A stretch of DNA of 64,000 nt from Pseudomonadota bacterium (GTDB lineage Bacteria; Myxococcota_A; UBA796; SXON01), in assembly GCA_005778355.1 (NCBI GenBank), contig SXON01000006.1, forward strand, positions 1 through 64,000. Direction: 5' to 3'. The translations under genes were made by a program, and so were the position numbers. How positions within the stretch are numbered: the stretch's first letter is position 1; each line of letters begins with the position of its first letter. Positions 15,488 to 24,926 of this stretch are shown here, piece by piece. The notes below the pieces were generated by a model that was not told the DNA's origin, searched no databases, and saw nothing but the letters and a program-made list of their open reading frames with translations.

Positions 15488-18171
15488 GGCTGGGCTCCCT
15501 GCCCGGACAAACGCCGGGCGTATGGTTGAATGGGTCGGGCCACCCCGTCGATGCCTTTCAGAAGGCAATACAACACGTCGGCGCTCACCGCGAGGGCTTG
15601 CACGGCGCGGGCTCGGCGAGCGGCCTCCTCGGAGCGGGCGTGCTGGGCCACGTCGAGCCGGGCCAGCTCCTCGGCCGCCGGCGCCATGTCGGCCTCGTGC
15701 TGCGCCAGCGCGGCCATGTCGAGCTGCGTGAGCACCTGCGCGTCTTGCTCCGCCGCCTTGCGACGCGCGGCGGCCAGGTGCGCCTCGCGAGCGGCCTCGA
15801 CCTCGCGCGCCTCCGCCGCGTGAGCGCGACCGAGGATCTGCTCGAGGGCCGCGCGCTCGGCGGCCAGCTCTTGCGCCCGGAGAGCGGCCGCGCGCTCGGC
15901 CTCCTGGCGGATCGCGGCCACCCGTCGCTGGGCGTCGGCCAACTCGCGCGCGGTGGCCTCGGCGGTCCGCTGGCAACGATCGGCGTGGGCACGGGCGGCG
16001 GCCAGCTCCCGCTGGAGCTCGCTGACCTGGGCCGCGACGATGTCGGCCTGGCGCTCCAGGCCACGCAGGCGCTCGCTCGCCGCCTCCAAGGCGTGGCCCA
16101 GCGAGCGCGCGGAACACTCGGCGGACTCGAGGTCGCGCCGGGCCGAGCCGAGCTCGGACAGCGCCTCGTCGAGGCGTTGCCCGGCCGTCCGGACCCGTCC
16201 CTGGGCGCGGCGGGTGGCCTGCTCGCTCGACGCCCGGTACACCTCGGCCTGGGCCTCGTCCAACTGCCGCTTCGCGCCGTCGACCCTGCGATCGGCGGAT
16301 TGCATCCTGGACTGGGCCTTGCCGACGGCCCGCTGTGCCCCGGCCAGCTCGTCCCGGAGCTCGGCGATCTCCCGCCGCGTCCGCTCCATCGCCGATTGTA
16401 CCTGTCGCGCCGTGGCCTGCGCGCGGTCGAGGCTGCGATGGCAGGCGGCGAGACGGTCGGCGGCCTCCGCCAGCCGGCGCTTCTCGTCCTCGAGGCGCCG
16501 CGTGAGCCGCTCCGCGAGCACGAGCACCGGCTCCAGACGCACGCTGAAACCCGCCGACTCGACGGCGGCCTCCACCACCCGCGTGTCGATGAGCGCACGC
16601 CGGGCCGTGGCGCGAAGGCGCTCGTTGGCCACGTCGGCGCCAGCCCGGGTCGCCCGGTCGAGCGCCTCGCGCGCACGCACAGCCTCGGCGTGCGCGCTGT
16701 CGAAGGCGGCCGCGAGGGGCGCTCGGCGCGACTCGATCTCCCGGCGCAGACGCACCTGGGCGGCCGCTCGCTTCATCCCCGCCTGGAGCGCCGCCTGCTC
16801 GGCCTCGCCATCGCCCCGCGCCAGGAGCGGGGTGAGCACGGCCATGGCCCGCTGGTCGCCGGTCGAGGCCAGCGCGAGGTACCAGCGCGCGCGATGGCTG
16901 GCCGGGGGCTTCCAGGCGGCGAGCACGTCGTAGGCGCCGTGTTCCCGCGCCATGATCACCCAGTCGAGGGCCCCTCGTCGCGACACGTCGTCGCCGGACA
17001 GCGCCTCGGCCAACCGCGCCACGCGGTTGGAGGGCAAAGCACCGAGCACCGCCCGGATGGCGTCGAGCCGAGCGGCTTCCTCGGCCCCGGCACGCAAGCC
17101 GAAGCGCCAGAGCGTGTCGCGCAATTGCCCGTCCGCCTCGAGCAGGGCTTCGACGTCATCGAGCGCGCGGGCGGACTCGTCGCCGCGGCTGACCCTCTGC
17201 ACGCCCTCGGTGCCGAGCCAGGCTTCCTCGCGCGTGAGCCCGGTGAGCTTCCGGGCCGCGAGGGCCACGACCGCACGCTGGACGTCGGCGGGGAGGTCGT
17301 CGCGGGCGAGCGCGTCGCGTACCAGCCCGGGGACGGCGGGACGACTGGTGCGCGAGCCCGCCAGGAAGGACAACAGGGGCACCGCCACCGGCGCCACCGC
17401 CAGCCACCGCGGCAGCGCGTACCGCGCCAGGAGCTCCGCCACGTCGGACAGCGCCCGGTCGAGCGAAAGCGCCTCCGGCACCTCGGTTGCCTCGTGTCGC
17501 GACACCCGTTCAACAATCCCGGCGAGCGTGTTGACCTCCTCTCGCGCGTGCACGATCTCGTCGAAGTCGTCGGCGCCGTCGGCGCGCACCCGATGGGACT
17601 GTGCGGCTCGCTCGGCCGACCAGCTGCGGCGACGCGTCTCCGCCTGCGCCTGCCACTGGAGCAGGTTCAGCGCGAGTCGCGTGGCCACCGCCACCTCCGC
17701 CGTGGGCAGCGTGACGAGCGGCACCGCGTGGGCCCCGGCGATGGTGAGCGAGGCGCCCGAGAGCGGCAGCTCGGCGGCGCGGTCGGCCGTGGCGGCGAGG
17801 GTGGTGATCGACGCGCCCGATGCGAGGGTCCGGGCAATCCCGAGCGTGGCCTGGGCCGCGCGCACCGGACTGTCGCCCAGGGCGGCGCCGGCACGCAGGG
17901 CGGCCAGGGCGTCGGCGAGCGCGGCCGGCGCGTGGAGCACGTCGTAGAAGCGGGCGTGGTCGTGCACCGCGTCGAGCCCGTGCCGCCAGTCGGGACTGGC
18001 CACGACGCGCGCCAGCGTCGCGGCCGCCTCATCGGCCTGGCGCGGGTCGATGAGCGTGGCGGGGAGCACCAGGCGGTGGAGCAATGCGGCGGCGCGCTCC
18101 GGGTGGTACCCGTCCGCCTGAGGCGCCGAGAGGCGTGCCTGGCGGGCCATCCAGGCGCTATGCGCGCGCAC
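15484..18171 (-). CDS. Large helical-repeat/coiled-coil protein of the AAA operon
   Basis: 895 aa, family not recognised. The start is GTG at 18171 with GAGGTG a few nt upstream; the alternative ATG at 18150 lacks a comparable site. Residues 1-480 are helical with HEAT-like character and one hydrophobic stretch (LPRWLAVAPVAVPLLSF, about 265-282) that may be a membrane or membrane-contact helix. Residues about 480-860 are a long coiled coil rich in Ala, Arg, Glu and Gln. The gene overlaps the TM-anchored coiled-coil gene by 14 nt and the next gene by 4 nt. Long coiled coils with an AAA ring suggest a filamentous or cage-like assembly, as inference. Confidence 0.7.
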   Translation of the reverse strand: MRAHSAWMARQARLSAPQADGYHPERAAALLHRLVLPATLIDPRQADEAAATLARVVASPDWRHGLDAVHDHARFYDVLHAPAALADALAALRAGAALGDSPVRAAQATLGIARTLASGASITTLAATADRAAELPLSGASLTIAGAHAVPLVTLPTAEVAVATRLALNLLQWQAQAETRRRSWSAERAAQSHRVRADGADDFDEIVHAREEVNTLAGIVERVSRHEATEVPEALSLDRALSDVAELLARYALPRWLAVAPVAVPLLSFLAGSRTSRPAVPGLVRDALARDDLPADVQRAVVALAARKLTGLTREEAWLGTEGVQRVSRGDESARALDDVEALLEADGQLRDTLWRFGLRAGAEEAARLDAIRAVLGALPSNRVARLAEALSGDDVSRRGALDWVIMAREHGAYDVLAAWKPPASHRARWYLALASTGDQRAMAVLTPLLARGDGEAEQAALQAGMKRAAAQVRLRREIESRRAPLAAAFDSAHAEAVRAREALDRATRAGADVANERLRATARRALIDTRVVEAAVESAGFSVRLEPVLVLAERLTRRLEDEKRRLAEAADRLAACHRSLDRAQATARQVQSAMERTRREIAELRDELAGAQRAVGKAQSRMQSADRRVDGAKRQLDEAQAEVYRASSEQATRRAQGRVRTAGQRLDEALSELGSARRDLESAECSARSLGHALEAASERLRGLERQADIVAAQVSELQRELAAARAHADRCQRTAEATARELADAQRRVAAIRQEAERAAALRAQELAAERAALEQILGRAHAAEAREVEAAREAHLAAARRKAAEQDAQVLTQLDMAALAQHEADMAPAAEELARLDVAQHARSEEAARRARAVQALAVSADVLYCLLKGIDGVARPIQPYARRLSGQGAQP

Positions 18172-18805
18172 CGCTCACCTCGGTGTTGAGCTTCAGCATC
18201 AAGGCCGAGAGCTGGCGCCGCAGCTCCTCGCGCTCCGCGCGCTCGAAGCTCAGTGACTTCTCCACCTCCCGGGCCAGCGCGTCGTGCTGCGCCTCGAGCG
18301 GCGCACGCTCGCGACTCCAGGCGTCGACCACGCCATGCAGGGCCTCCAGCACCTTCCCGGCCGTGCCGAGCTGGCTCTCGATCTTGCCAGACGCGCTCGC
18401 CATCTCCACCGAGAAACGCTGGACGTGACCCGACATCTGCTGCAGGGTGTCGAGGTCCTTGAGGCTGTCGGCGAGGTGCCGGAAGGAACCATCGGCGTCG
18501 CGCACGACCTGCACGAGCTCGCGCCCTACGCGCGTGGCCTCCGCAGCGGCGCCGTGGGCCGTGTCGCGCGTGCCACGAAGCTCGGCGACCAGTTGACGGC
18601 CTCGGGCCTCGTTCGCCTGCTCGGCCGACGCCAGCGCCGCGACCAGCGCGTCGAGACGCGCATGGGCTTGCTTGCCCTGACCCGCGAGCAGGTCGAGGCG
18701 GCCAAGGGCGTTGCGGGTGTACAGCAGCAGCATGAACAGCGGCACCCAGAAGGCCGCCACCACCAGGACGCCGGTCACGACCAGGGCAATCATCTCGTTG
18801 GTCAT
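18158..18805 (-). CDS. TM-anchored coiled-coil protein
   Basis: 215 aa. A single strong TM helix occupies residues 5-28, followed by Arg and a coiled coil to the C-terminus, giving one membrane anchor and a rod of roughly 180 residues. ATG at 18805 overlaps the upstream stop by 4 nt (ATGA). No family is recognised. Its job may be to tether the AAA/coiled-coil complex to the membrane. Confidence 0.7.
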   Translation of the reverse strand: MTNEMIALVVTGVLVVAAFWVPLFMLLLYTRNALGRLDLLAGQGKQAHARLDALVAALASAEQANEARGRQLVAELRGTRDTAHGAAAEATRVGRELVQVVRDADGSFRHLADSLKDLDTLQQMSGHVQRFSVEMASASGKIESQLGTAGKVLEALHGVVDAWSRERAPLEAQHDALAREVEKSLSFERAEREELRRQLSALMLKLNTEVSGARA

Positions 18806-20235
18806 CGGGAGTCTCCGTCGAACAGTTGGGGTTGGCCATGGGCGATGGACCTCGCGGCGCGGATGGCGGCCACGATGTCGATACCGAGGAGCGCCTCGCG
18901 GTGGCCGCCCACGCGGTCGAGCGGCAGGGCCTCGACGCAGTGTGCGACCAGCGCGTGCACCTGGACGCCCAGCGCGGTGGGCGAGCCGAACTCGTCGACC
19001 AGCCAGCGGTCGCGACCGCCCTCCAGGAGCCGATCCGCGACCGCCACGAACCAGGCCGCGCGCGGGGGCACCAGGAACAAGTCGTGGAGCGCGGCGGCCA
19101 CCGCCGGGGCCGTCGCCCGGTGCGCAGACAACGACCTCGCCGCGCGCTGCCAGGCCGCGTCGGCCGGTGGCAAGAGCTCCCGCCACGCGGGCACCTGCTG
19201 GAAATAGGCGTCGAGCGCCGCCCGATCGGACTCGGTGGGTCGCCCCACCTCCACCGCCCGCGCGAGCGCGAGCACCAGCGCCTCGCGGGCCGGGTTGCCC
19301 TTGCCGGGCAGCGGCACCGCCCGCGCGCGCAACATCACCTCGCCGGCTCGGGTGCCCCCGCCGGCGCGGGCGTGCCGCAGCAAGAACTCGTAGAGCGCCC
19401 GGTCGGCCACGTGCGCGAGTGCACCGCCCGGATCATTGCCATCGAGGTGGAAGCAGGCCAGGAGGTAGGGCGCCGCCGCGCCGGGGAGCTGCTCCGCCAG
19501 AGCCTCTCGCGCGCGGCGCCAGTCGCCGTGGGCGAGGTCGACGAGCGCCGCGAGGTAGCGCGCCTCGACCTGGGCCGTTGCCAGCGCGGCGCGCCAGCGC
19601 TTCACCCGCCGCGCGAAATCAAGGGCGGTGTGACCGTGCACCCCCCAGTCGAGCGCTTGTACCGCGCGCAAGGTATTGGCCTCGAGCACCAGCGCGTCGA
19701 GCCATCCCGTATCGAGCAAGGCGGCCAGCGTGTCGACCGCGCCCGCGGTGATCGCAGCGTCACGCAGCGCCCGGGCCGCGTCCGGGTTGCCCGGTCGCGA
19801 GGCAATGGCGATCCGAGCCGCGGCGAAGGCCTCGGCCGGCTGGGCCGGGGCGCCCGGGAAGAGGCGCGCTGGGAAGCGCCGCGAGCACAGGTAGGCGCCC
19901 ATCGGCGGCGCCGCGTCGAGCGGGAAGTCTGCGAGTTGGCCGTGCCAGGGGGCCGTGTCCTGCCCCACCTGGGCGAGCCACTCGGCCACGCGAAGGCGCT
20001 CGCGCGCGGAGTACATCGCGGGGTCGCCGAGCGACTCCGCCACTCGCCGTGCCGCCAGCCCGGTGAGCCCGCGCGCCAGCACCGCCGCGAGCACGAGGTC
20101 GCGCCGCTCGCCGCCGTCGGTGGCCCGGCGAACCAACGCGGGCAACTCCGCCTCGGTCGCCGTCGCCAGCGCCGCGAGCGCCGCATGGGCACGCTTGCCG
20201 CCCGCACCGAAGCGGTACGCGACCGGGAATCTCAT
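18802..20235 (-). CDS. Helical-repeat protein, first gene of AAA operon
   Basis: 477 aa. The ATG at 20235 is chosen because upstream in-frame sequence belongs to the region opposite the divergent M48 gene. The protein is almost entirely helical and Ala/Leu/Arg-rich, with TPR- or HEAT-like periodicity but no catalytic motif. It opens a six-gene leftward run to 12232. The 87-bp gap to the divergent M48 gene would hold the promoter. Probably a scaffold; function unknown. Confidence 0.7.
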   Translation of the reverse strand: MRFPVAYRFGAGGKRAHAALAALATATEAELPALVRRATDGGERRDLVLAAVLARGLTGLAARRVAESLGDPAMYSARERLRVAEWLAQVGQDTAPWHGQLADFPLDAAPPMGAYLCSRRFPARLFPGAPAQPAEAFAAARIAIASRPGNPDAARALRDAAITAGAVDTLAALLDTGWLDALVLEANTLRAVQALDWGVHGHTALDFARRVKRWRAALATAQVEARYLAALVDLAHGDWRRAREALAEQLPGAAAPYLLACFHLDGNDPGGALAHVADRALYEFLLRHARAGGGTRAGEVMLRARAVPLPGKGNPAREALVLALARAVEVGRPTESDRAALDAYFQQVPAWRELLPPADAAWQRAARSLSAHRATAPAVAAALHDLFLVPPRAAWFVAVADRLLEGGRDRWLVDEFGSPTALGVQVHALVAHCVEALPLDRVGGHREALLGIDIVAAIRAARSIAHGQPQLFDGDSR

Positions 20236-20322
20236 GGGATGGAGGCTACCATGCGCCAAGCTCGGGCCCTCTGTCGGTAGACGCCCCCGGTCTGCCATCC
20301 GGACAGCTACGTTCCCCGTCCC

Positions 20323-21675
20323 ATGGCCAGCACCCCCCTCTCCACCCTCCACCGCGACCCTCGCTTCGCCGCGCTCCGGCTGCGGCGGAGCTTCTGGGTG
20401 GGCCTCGCGCTCCTCACCCAGCTCGGCGTGTTCGCGCTGGTGGCCTGCCTGCGGGTGCTCCCCCACGAGAACGGCGGTTTCCTCCGCTACGACGTGAGCC
20501 TCGCGCTGCCCGGCGCGGGGCACGCCGTGGCGCTCGGCGTCACGGTGCTCTGGATGCTGTGGGCCGCCGGCAGGCAGGCGCGCAAACACCTCGACCGCCC
20601 CGACGTCACCAAGCTGCGCCCCGCCGAGGGCCCCCTGCCCATGTACGGCGCGCTCTCCGGTCACGAGCTGGTGGCGATGGTCGACGAGGTCGCCACCCAG
20701 ATGAACGTCGGCCACATCGACATCGTGGCCGTGGAAGACCACCTCGTCCCCAACGCGATGACCGCCCGGGTGCCCGGGCTCGGCAGCTTCGTGCTCCTGC
20801 ACAGCAACCTGCTGCACCTCTTGAACCCCGCCGAAGTCCGCGCCGTCGTCGCCCACGAGGTGGCGCACGTGCGCGCGAGCGACTCGATGGTGGCCCTCGC
20901 CAGTCGCCTCCCCGGCGTGGCGGCCACCGCCATGGCTGGCTGGCTCCTGGTGCACGTGGCCGACGGGCTGCTGCTACCCGGCAACGTCTTCACCTTCCTG
21001 CAACGCCTCTTGTTCCTCGCGCTTGGCTGGATGGCCTGGCTCGCGGCCCGGGGCATGATCACGCTTTTCACTCAGCGGGCGAGTCGTATCGCAGAAGTGA
21101 TCGCCGACCTGCGCGCGGCCGCCGCCTGCGGCTACGAGGCCCACATCAACGCGCTCTTGCGCATCGGCGAGCGCGCCGAGGCCCTCGCCGCCTTCAGCAA
21201 GGGCGTCACCGGCGTGCTCTCCGCCATGGGCGCCCAGGGCGCCGCCCCGGCGCTCTACGCCCTCATCGGTCAACTTCCTCGCTCGCTGGTCGACGCCGAG
21301 AAGGCCGCCTACGCTGCCCCCTACGCGTTTGTGAAGCATCACCTCGAGGCGATGCGTAAGGGCCTCGGGCTGGCGCTCGACGACGAGCAGATCCGCGCCC
21401 TCGCCCGGGGCGCCGCCGAGCACTACTGGAATAAGTCCGAGGAGAAACCTGCCGGGCCCGCAGAGGAGCGGCTGAGCTGGCGGGAGTTCGACGCCGACCA
21501 CTCGGAGTTCCTCGACCGCGAGGAGGCCGAGCGACTCGTCGAGGCGCTCCGAAAGGACGGCAAACGCCTGTTGTTCCGCACGCTGAGCAAGCAGGCGAGC
21601 ATCGCCGACAGCCACCCCACCATGCGCGATCGCATCCTCGCCGTGCACGCCTACTTCGGGCGCCGAGCGCGATAG
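20323..21675 (+). CDS. M48-family zinc metalloprotease, membrane-bound
   Basis: 450 aa. HEVAH at residues 178-182 is the HExxH zinc/catalytic motif. A later SRIAEVIAD segment supplies the third ligand Glu in the SRxxExxAD arrangement of HtpX/Ste24-type M48 peptidases, and SHPTMRDRI near the C-terminus is the family's conserved terminal motif. TM helices lie near residues 25-45, 65-80 and in the stretch about 200-245. A C-terminal insert with EFDADHSEFLDREEAERL resembles an EF-hand-like loop. Likely role: membrane protein quality control or processing. It diverges from operon B and ends 9 bp before the MqnC-like gene. Confidence 0.85.
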   Translation: MASTPLSTLHRDPRFAALRLRRSFWVGLALLTQLGVFALVACLRVLPHENGGFLRYDVSLALPGAGHAVALGVTVLWMLWAAGRQARKHLDRPDVTKLRPAEGPLPMYGALSGHELVAMVDEVATQMNVGHIDIVAVEDHLVPNAMTARVPGLGSFVLLHSNLLHLLNPAEVRAVVAHEVAHVRASDSMVALASRLPGVAATAMAGWLLVHVADGLLLPGNVFTFLQRLLFLALGWMAWLAARGMITLFTQRASRIAEVIADLRAAAACGYEAHINALLRIGERAEALAAFSKGVTGVLSAMGAQGAAPALYALIGQLPRSLVDAEKAAYAAPYAFVKHHLEAMRKGLGLALDDEQIRALARGAAEHYWNKSEEKPAGPAEERLSWREFDADHSEFLDREEAERLVEALRKDGKRLLFRTLSKQASIADSHPTMRDRILAVHAYFGRRAR

Positions 21676-21684
21676 CCACCCGCC

Positions 21685-22758
21685 ATGCACGCCGACCTCG
21701 ACCGCATCGCCGCGCGCGTCCACGCCGGGGAGCGCCTCAGTCGTACCGACGCCACCACCCTGTGGCACCACGCCAGCGACGACGATCTCGCCGACCTCGC
21801 CTCGGTGTCCCGCGGCCGCTTCCACCCCCCGGGCAAGGCCACCTGGGTGGTGATGGCCATCCTCAACTACACCAACGTGTGCGTGGCGCGCTGCGACTAT
21901 TGCGCCTTCTATAAGTTTCCTGGCGAGTCAGGCACCTACCTCCTGAGCTTCGAGGAGATCTGTCGCCGGGTCGACGGCGTGATCGCCCTCGGGGGCCAGC
22001 TCATCGGCTTCAACGGGGGCTTTCACCCCGACCTATCGGTCGACGATTACTGCAACCTCTTCCGCCGTCTCCACGAGCACTACGGCGAGCGCGTGGCCTT
22101 CTACGAGATGACCATCGCCGAGTTCATGTTCGTCACCAAGCGATCGCACATGAGCTACGCCGAGTCGGCCCAGCGCTTCAAGGAGGCCGGCACGCGCTGG
22201 ATCACCGGCGGCGGCGCCGAGATCCTGACAGACGCCTTCCGTTTGCGTCACAGCCCCGGCAAATACCGGGTCGAGGACTACTACGATGCCCAGCGCGCCG
22301 TGCTCGACGCGGGCATCGGCAGCACGGCCACGATGGTGATCGGCTTCGACGAGGACTTCGAGGAGCGCATGGAGCACCTCGAGCGCCTGCGCAGCTTCCA
22401 GGACGAGGTCCGCGGGCGACTGGCGAGCTTCTTGTGCTGGACCTACAAGCCTGGCAATACCGAGCTCGGCGGCGGCGAGGTGCCCACCCGGGAGTACCTG
22501 CGTCACCTCGCGATCTGTCGCCTTTTCCTCGACAACATCGTCAACATCCGGGCCAGCGTGCTCACGCGAAACGAAGACGCGATGCTCGGGCTTCGCTTCG
22601 GCGCCAACGACTTCGACCTCCCCACGGAAGACGAGGTCACCCAGAAGGCCGGCGCCACCGTGTCGCTCGACTTCGACCGCATCCTCGCGGCCGCTCGACG
22701 GGCCGGTTTCGAGCCCGTCCAGCGACAGCCTTTCGCACGACCGGCGGGGTATCCTTAG
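21685..22758 (+). CDS. mqnC: MqnC-like cyclic dehypoxanthinyl futalosine synthase
   Basis: 357 aa radical SAM enzyme. CVARCDYC is the CX3CX2C cluster motif, followed by FYKF as in MqnC/MqnE/CofH proteins. TGGGAEIL, STATMVIGF, WTYKPGNTEL and LRFGANDF match the conserved order in MqnC, which closes the futalosine ring in the alternative menaquinone pathway. Two places are off-consensus: NGGFHPDL where MqnC usually has QGGxNP, and DLPTEDEV after GANDF where MqnC has a TMxEENV-type stretch. No other mqn gene is in the window. It may be MqnC itself or a diverged paralogue. Confidence 0.7.
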   Translation: MHADLDRIAARVHAGERLSRTDATTLWHHASDDDLADLASVSRGRFHPPGKATWVVMAILNYTNVCVARCDYCAFYKFPGESGTYLLSFEEICRRVDGVIALGGQLIGFNGGFHPDLSVDDYCNLFRRLHEHYGERVAFYEMTIAEFMFVTKRSHMSYAESAQRFKEAGTRWITGGGAEILTDAFRLRHSPGKYRVEDYYDAQRAVLDAGIGSTATMVIGFDEDFEERMEHLERLRSFQDEVRGRLASFLCWTYKPGNTELGGGEVPTREYLRHLAICRLFLDNIVNIRASVLTRNEDAMLGLRFGANDFDLPTEDEVTQKAGATVSLDFDRILAAARRAGFEPVQRQPFARPAGYP

Positions 22759-22761
22759 GCC

Positions 22762-24462
22762 ATGCTGCTCCTGCTGCTCGCCTGTCCGAGCCCCACCGAC
22801 ACCCGCCCGGTCGAGGTGGTCGACACCGACGACAGCGGCGTGGGCGACGACGCCGAGGAACACTGCGGCACGCTCGACGGCGACGCCACCTGGTACGCCA
22901 CCCGCCCACACCACGTCACCTGCGACGTGGTGGTGGCTCGGGGCACGCTCACCATCGAGGGCGGCGCCGAGGTGAGCTTCGACGAGGGGACGAGCCTCAG
23001 CGTGGCCACCGAGGGCTACACCGCTGGCCTCGTGGTGGATGGCGACGAGGGCGGCGTCGTCTTCCAGGGCACGACCGAGACGGGCTGGGACGGCATCCGT
23101 ATCGGCGAGTTTGGCGACGGCGTGGCCTTCCGCGGCTTGCTCGTGCTCGGGGCCACGCTGGGCATGACGGTCGAGGGCGTGCAGATCGAGGTGGTGGGGC
23201 TCGCCCTTGACGGCGCCACCGACGTGGGACTCAGCCTCGCCGACGGTGCACGGCTGGCCGAGGGCGCCGAGGGGCTCTCCGTCACCAACGCCGGTGGCTA
23301 CCCCGTGGTGGTCGACGTCTCTGCGGTCGCGACACTGCCCAGCGTGGCGTCGAGCTACAGCGAGAACGGCAGCCCGATGATCCTGGTCGAGGGCGACTCG
23401 CTCGAGGAGTCCGCCACCTGGGAGGATCTAGGCGTGCCCTATGCGATCACCGAGACGGTCGACGTGGCCGGGATCGCGGGCGAGCCCGCAGTCTTGACGT
23501 TGAGCGAGGGGGCAGAGGTCTACTTCGATCAGGGCACCTCCCTGCGCTTCTCCCGCACCGGCGACGCCTCGCAGCTCGTGGTCGAGGGCACGGGCGACAA
23601 CCCCGTCCGCATGGCTGGACTCGGTGCCGACGTGGCCGGCTACTGGGCCGGCATCTCCGTGGGCACGGGCGCCTCGGCGGCCTCTCTGACTTGGCTCGAG
23701 CTGTCAGGCGCCGGCGAGGCCACCAGCGCCGCGCTCACCGTCGACGACACGGAGCTCCTCGTCGACCACGTGAGCATCGCAGGCTCCGAGGGCGACGGCC
23801 TCTCCCTCGAGGGCAACGCCAGCTTCATGGCGGGCAGCTCGGATCTCGCCGTGTCCGGTTGCGACGTGCCCCTGAGAATGCCCGGCGTCGCGGTGGCCAC
23901 GCTGCCGCTCACCGGGCTCGCGCTCGAAGGCAACAGTCGCGACGCCGTCGCGGTCGATGGCGACGGCAAGCTCACCGAGTCCGTCACCTGGGCCGCGCTT
24001 GGCGTGCCCTACTGGGTGATCGACAACATCGAGGTGAACGGCGACGCAGAGCACGCCGCCGTGCTCACCATCGAGGCCGGCACGACTGTCCTGTTTGACA
24101 CGGGCGCTGGCATCTACGTGGGCAAGGATGGCGCCAGCGGACTGGTGGTCGACGGCACCGAAGACGCGCCGGTGACGATGTTGCCCTGGAGCGCCTACGT
24201 GGCCGGCGCCTGGGCCGGTCTCGGGGTGTACGGGCTGGCGGACCCGTCGAACGTCCGGTTGTCACACCTCGAGGTGGGCTACGCCGGGGGGGCGGCCCTC
24301 CGCGGGGCGGTGCACCTCGACGACACGAGTGCTATCCTCGACAACGTGTACCTCCATGACAGCCAGGAGTACGGACTCTACCTCACCGGCACCGCCACCG
24401 CCGACACCGCGACCGTGAGCTACGCCAACAATACGCTCGGCGACTGTTCCGGTTGCGAATGA
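22762..24462 (+). CDS. Lipoprotein with three beta-helix-like repeats
   Basis: 566 aa. The N-terminus MLLLLLAC places the lipobox Cys at residue 8. The start cannot move upstream because the in-frame TAG at 22756-22758 (the mqnC stop) is two codons before the ATG. The rest consists of three diverged modules of about 180 residues, each with a TW..LGVPY..-like opening, strands of the type VLTIEAGTTVLFD, then V(V/D)GT..APV; the first is the most diverged. This is typical of a right-handed parallel beta-helix. No catalytic motif is seen. Surface protein of unknown function, coupled to the next lipoprotein by a 4-nt overlap. Confidence 0.75.
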   Translation: MLLLLLACPSPTDTRPVEVVDTDDSGVGDDAEEHCGTLDGDATWYATRPHHVTCDVVVARGTLTIEGGAEVSFDEGTSLSVATEGYTAGLVVDGDEGGVVFQGTTETGWDGIRIGEFGDGVAFRGLLVLGATLGMTVEGVQIEVVGLALDGATDVGLSLADGARLAEGAEGLSVTNAGGYPVVVDVSAVATLPSVASSYSENGSPMILVEGDSLEESATWEDLGVPYAITETVDVAGIAGEPAVLTLSEGAEVYFDQGTSLRFSRTGDASQLVVEGTGDNPVRMAGLGADVAGYWAGISVGTGASAASLTWLELSGAGEATSAALTVDDTELLVDHVSIAGSEGDGLSLEGNASFMAGSSDLAVSGCDVPLRMPGVAVATLPLTGLALEGNSRDAVAVDGDGKLTESVTWAALGVPYWVIDNIEVNGDAEHAAVLTIEAGTTVLFDTGAGIYVGKDGASGLVVDGTEDAPVTMLPWSAYVAGAWAGLGVYGLADPSNVRLSHLEVGYAGGAALRGAVHLDDTSAILDNVYLHDSQEYGLYLTGTATADTATVSYANNTLGDCSGCE

Positions 24463-24878
24463 TCCTCCTGCTCCTCGCCTGTCCCACGGGCGACAAGGAC
24501 AGCGGCGTGACTGACACGGCATCGGCGGTCGACCCGGAGGCGCCGGTCATCGAGAGCGCCGCGGTGAGTTGTTACCTGCACGAGACCGGCGACAAGTACT
24601 ACCAGTGGTCGGCGCTGGCCACCGCCACCGACCCGCAGGGAGAGAGCACCATCGAGACCGTGGGCGCCGTCGCGGCCACGGCGGGCGAGGTGGACCTCGG
24701 CGAGGTGCTCCTGGCCTGCAACAACGGCGACTGCCTCACCTCCTGGCGCGAGGGACAAGACATCGACGTGGAGTGTGTCAACGTGGCCTCGTACGCCTTC
24801 ACCTTCACCGTGGAGGACATCGACGGCCACGCTTCCTCGCCGGTGACCGTGAGCGCCACGCAGACAACGGAGCCTTGA
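24459..24878 (+). CDS. Small lipoprotein
   Basis: 139 aa. ATG at 24459 overlaps the preceding stop (ATGA), giving MILLLLAC with the lipobox Cys at residue 8. A TTG two codons earlier would add Met-Arg. An Asp/Thr/Ser-rich linker is followed by an Ig-like or fibronectin-like beta domain with Cys pairs. Not recognised. It is co-transcribed with the beta-helix lipoprotein. Confidence 0.7.
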   Translation: MILLLLACPTGDKDSGVTDTASAVDPEAPVIESAAVSCYLHETGDKYYQWSALATATDPQGESTIETVGAVAATAGEVDLGEVLLACNNGDCLTSWREGQDIDVECVNVASYAFTFTVEDIDGHASSPVTVSATQTTEP

Positions 24879-24926
24879 CATCGCGGCTGTTCCGGGTGTA
24901 TACGCCGCCCGGTCAGGAGCTTCTCC

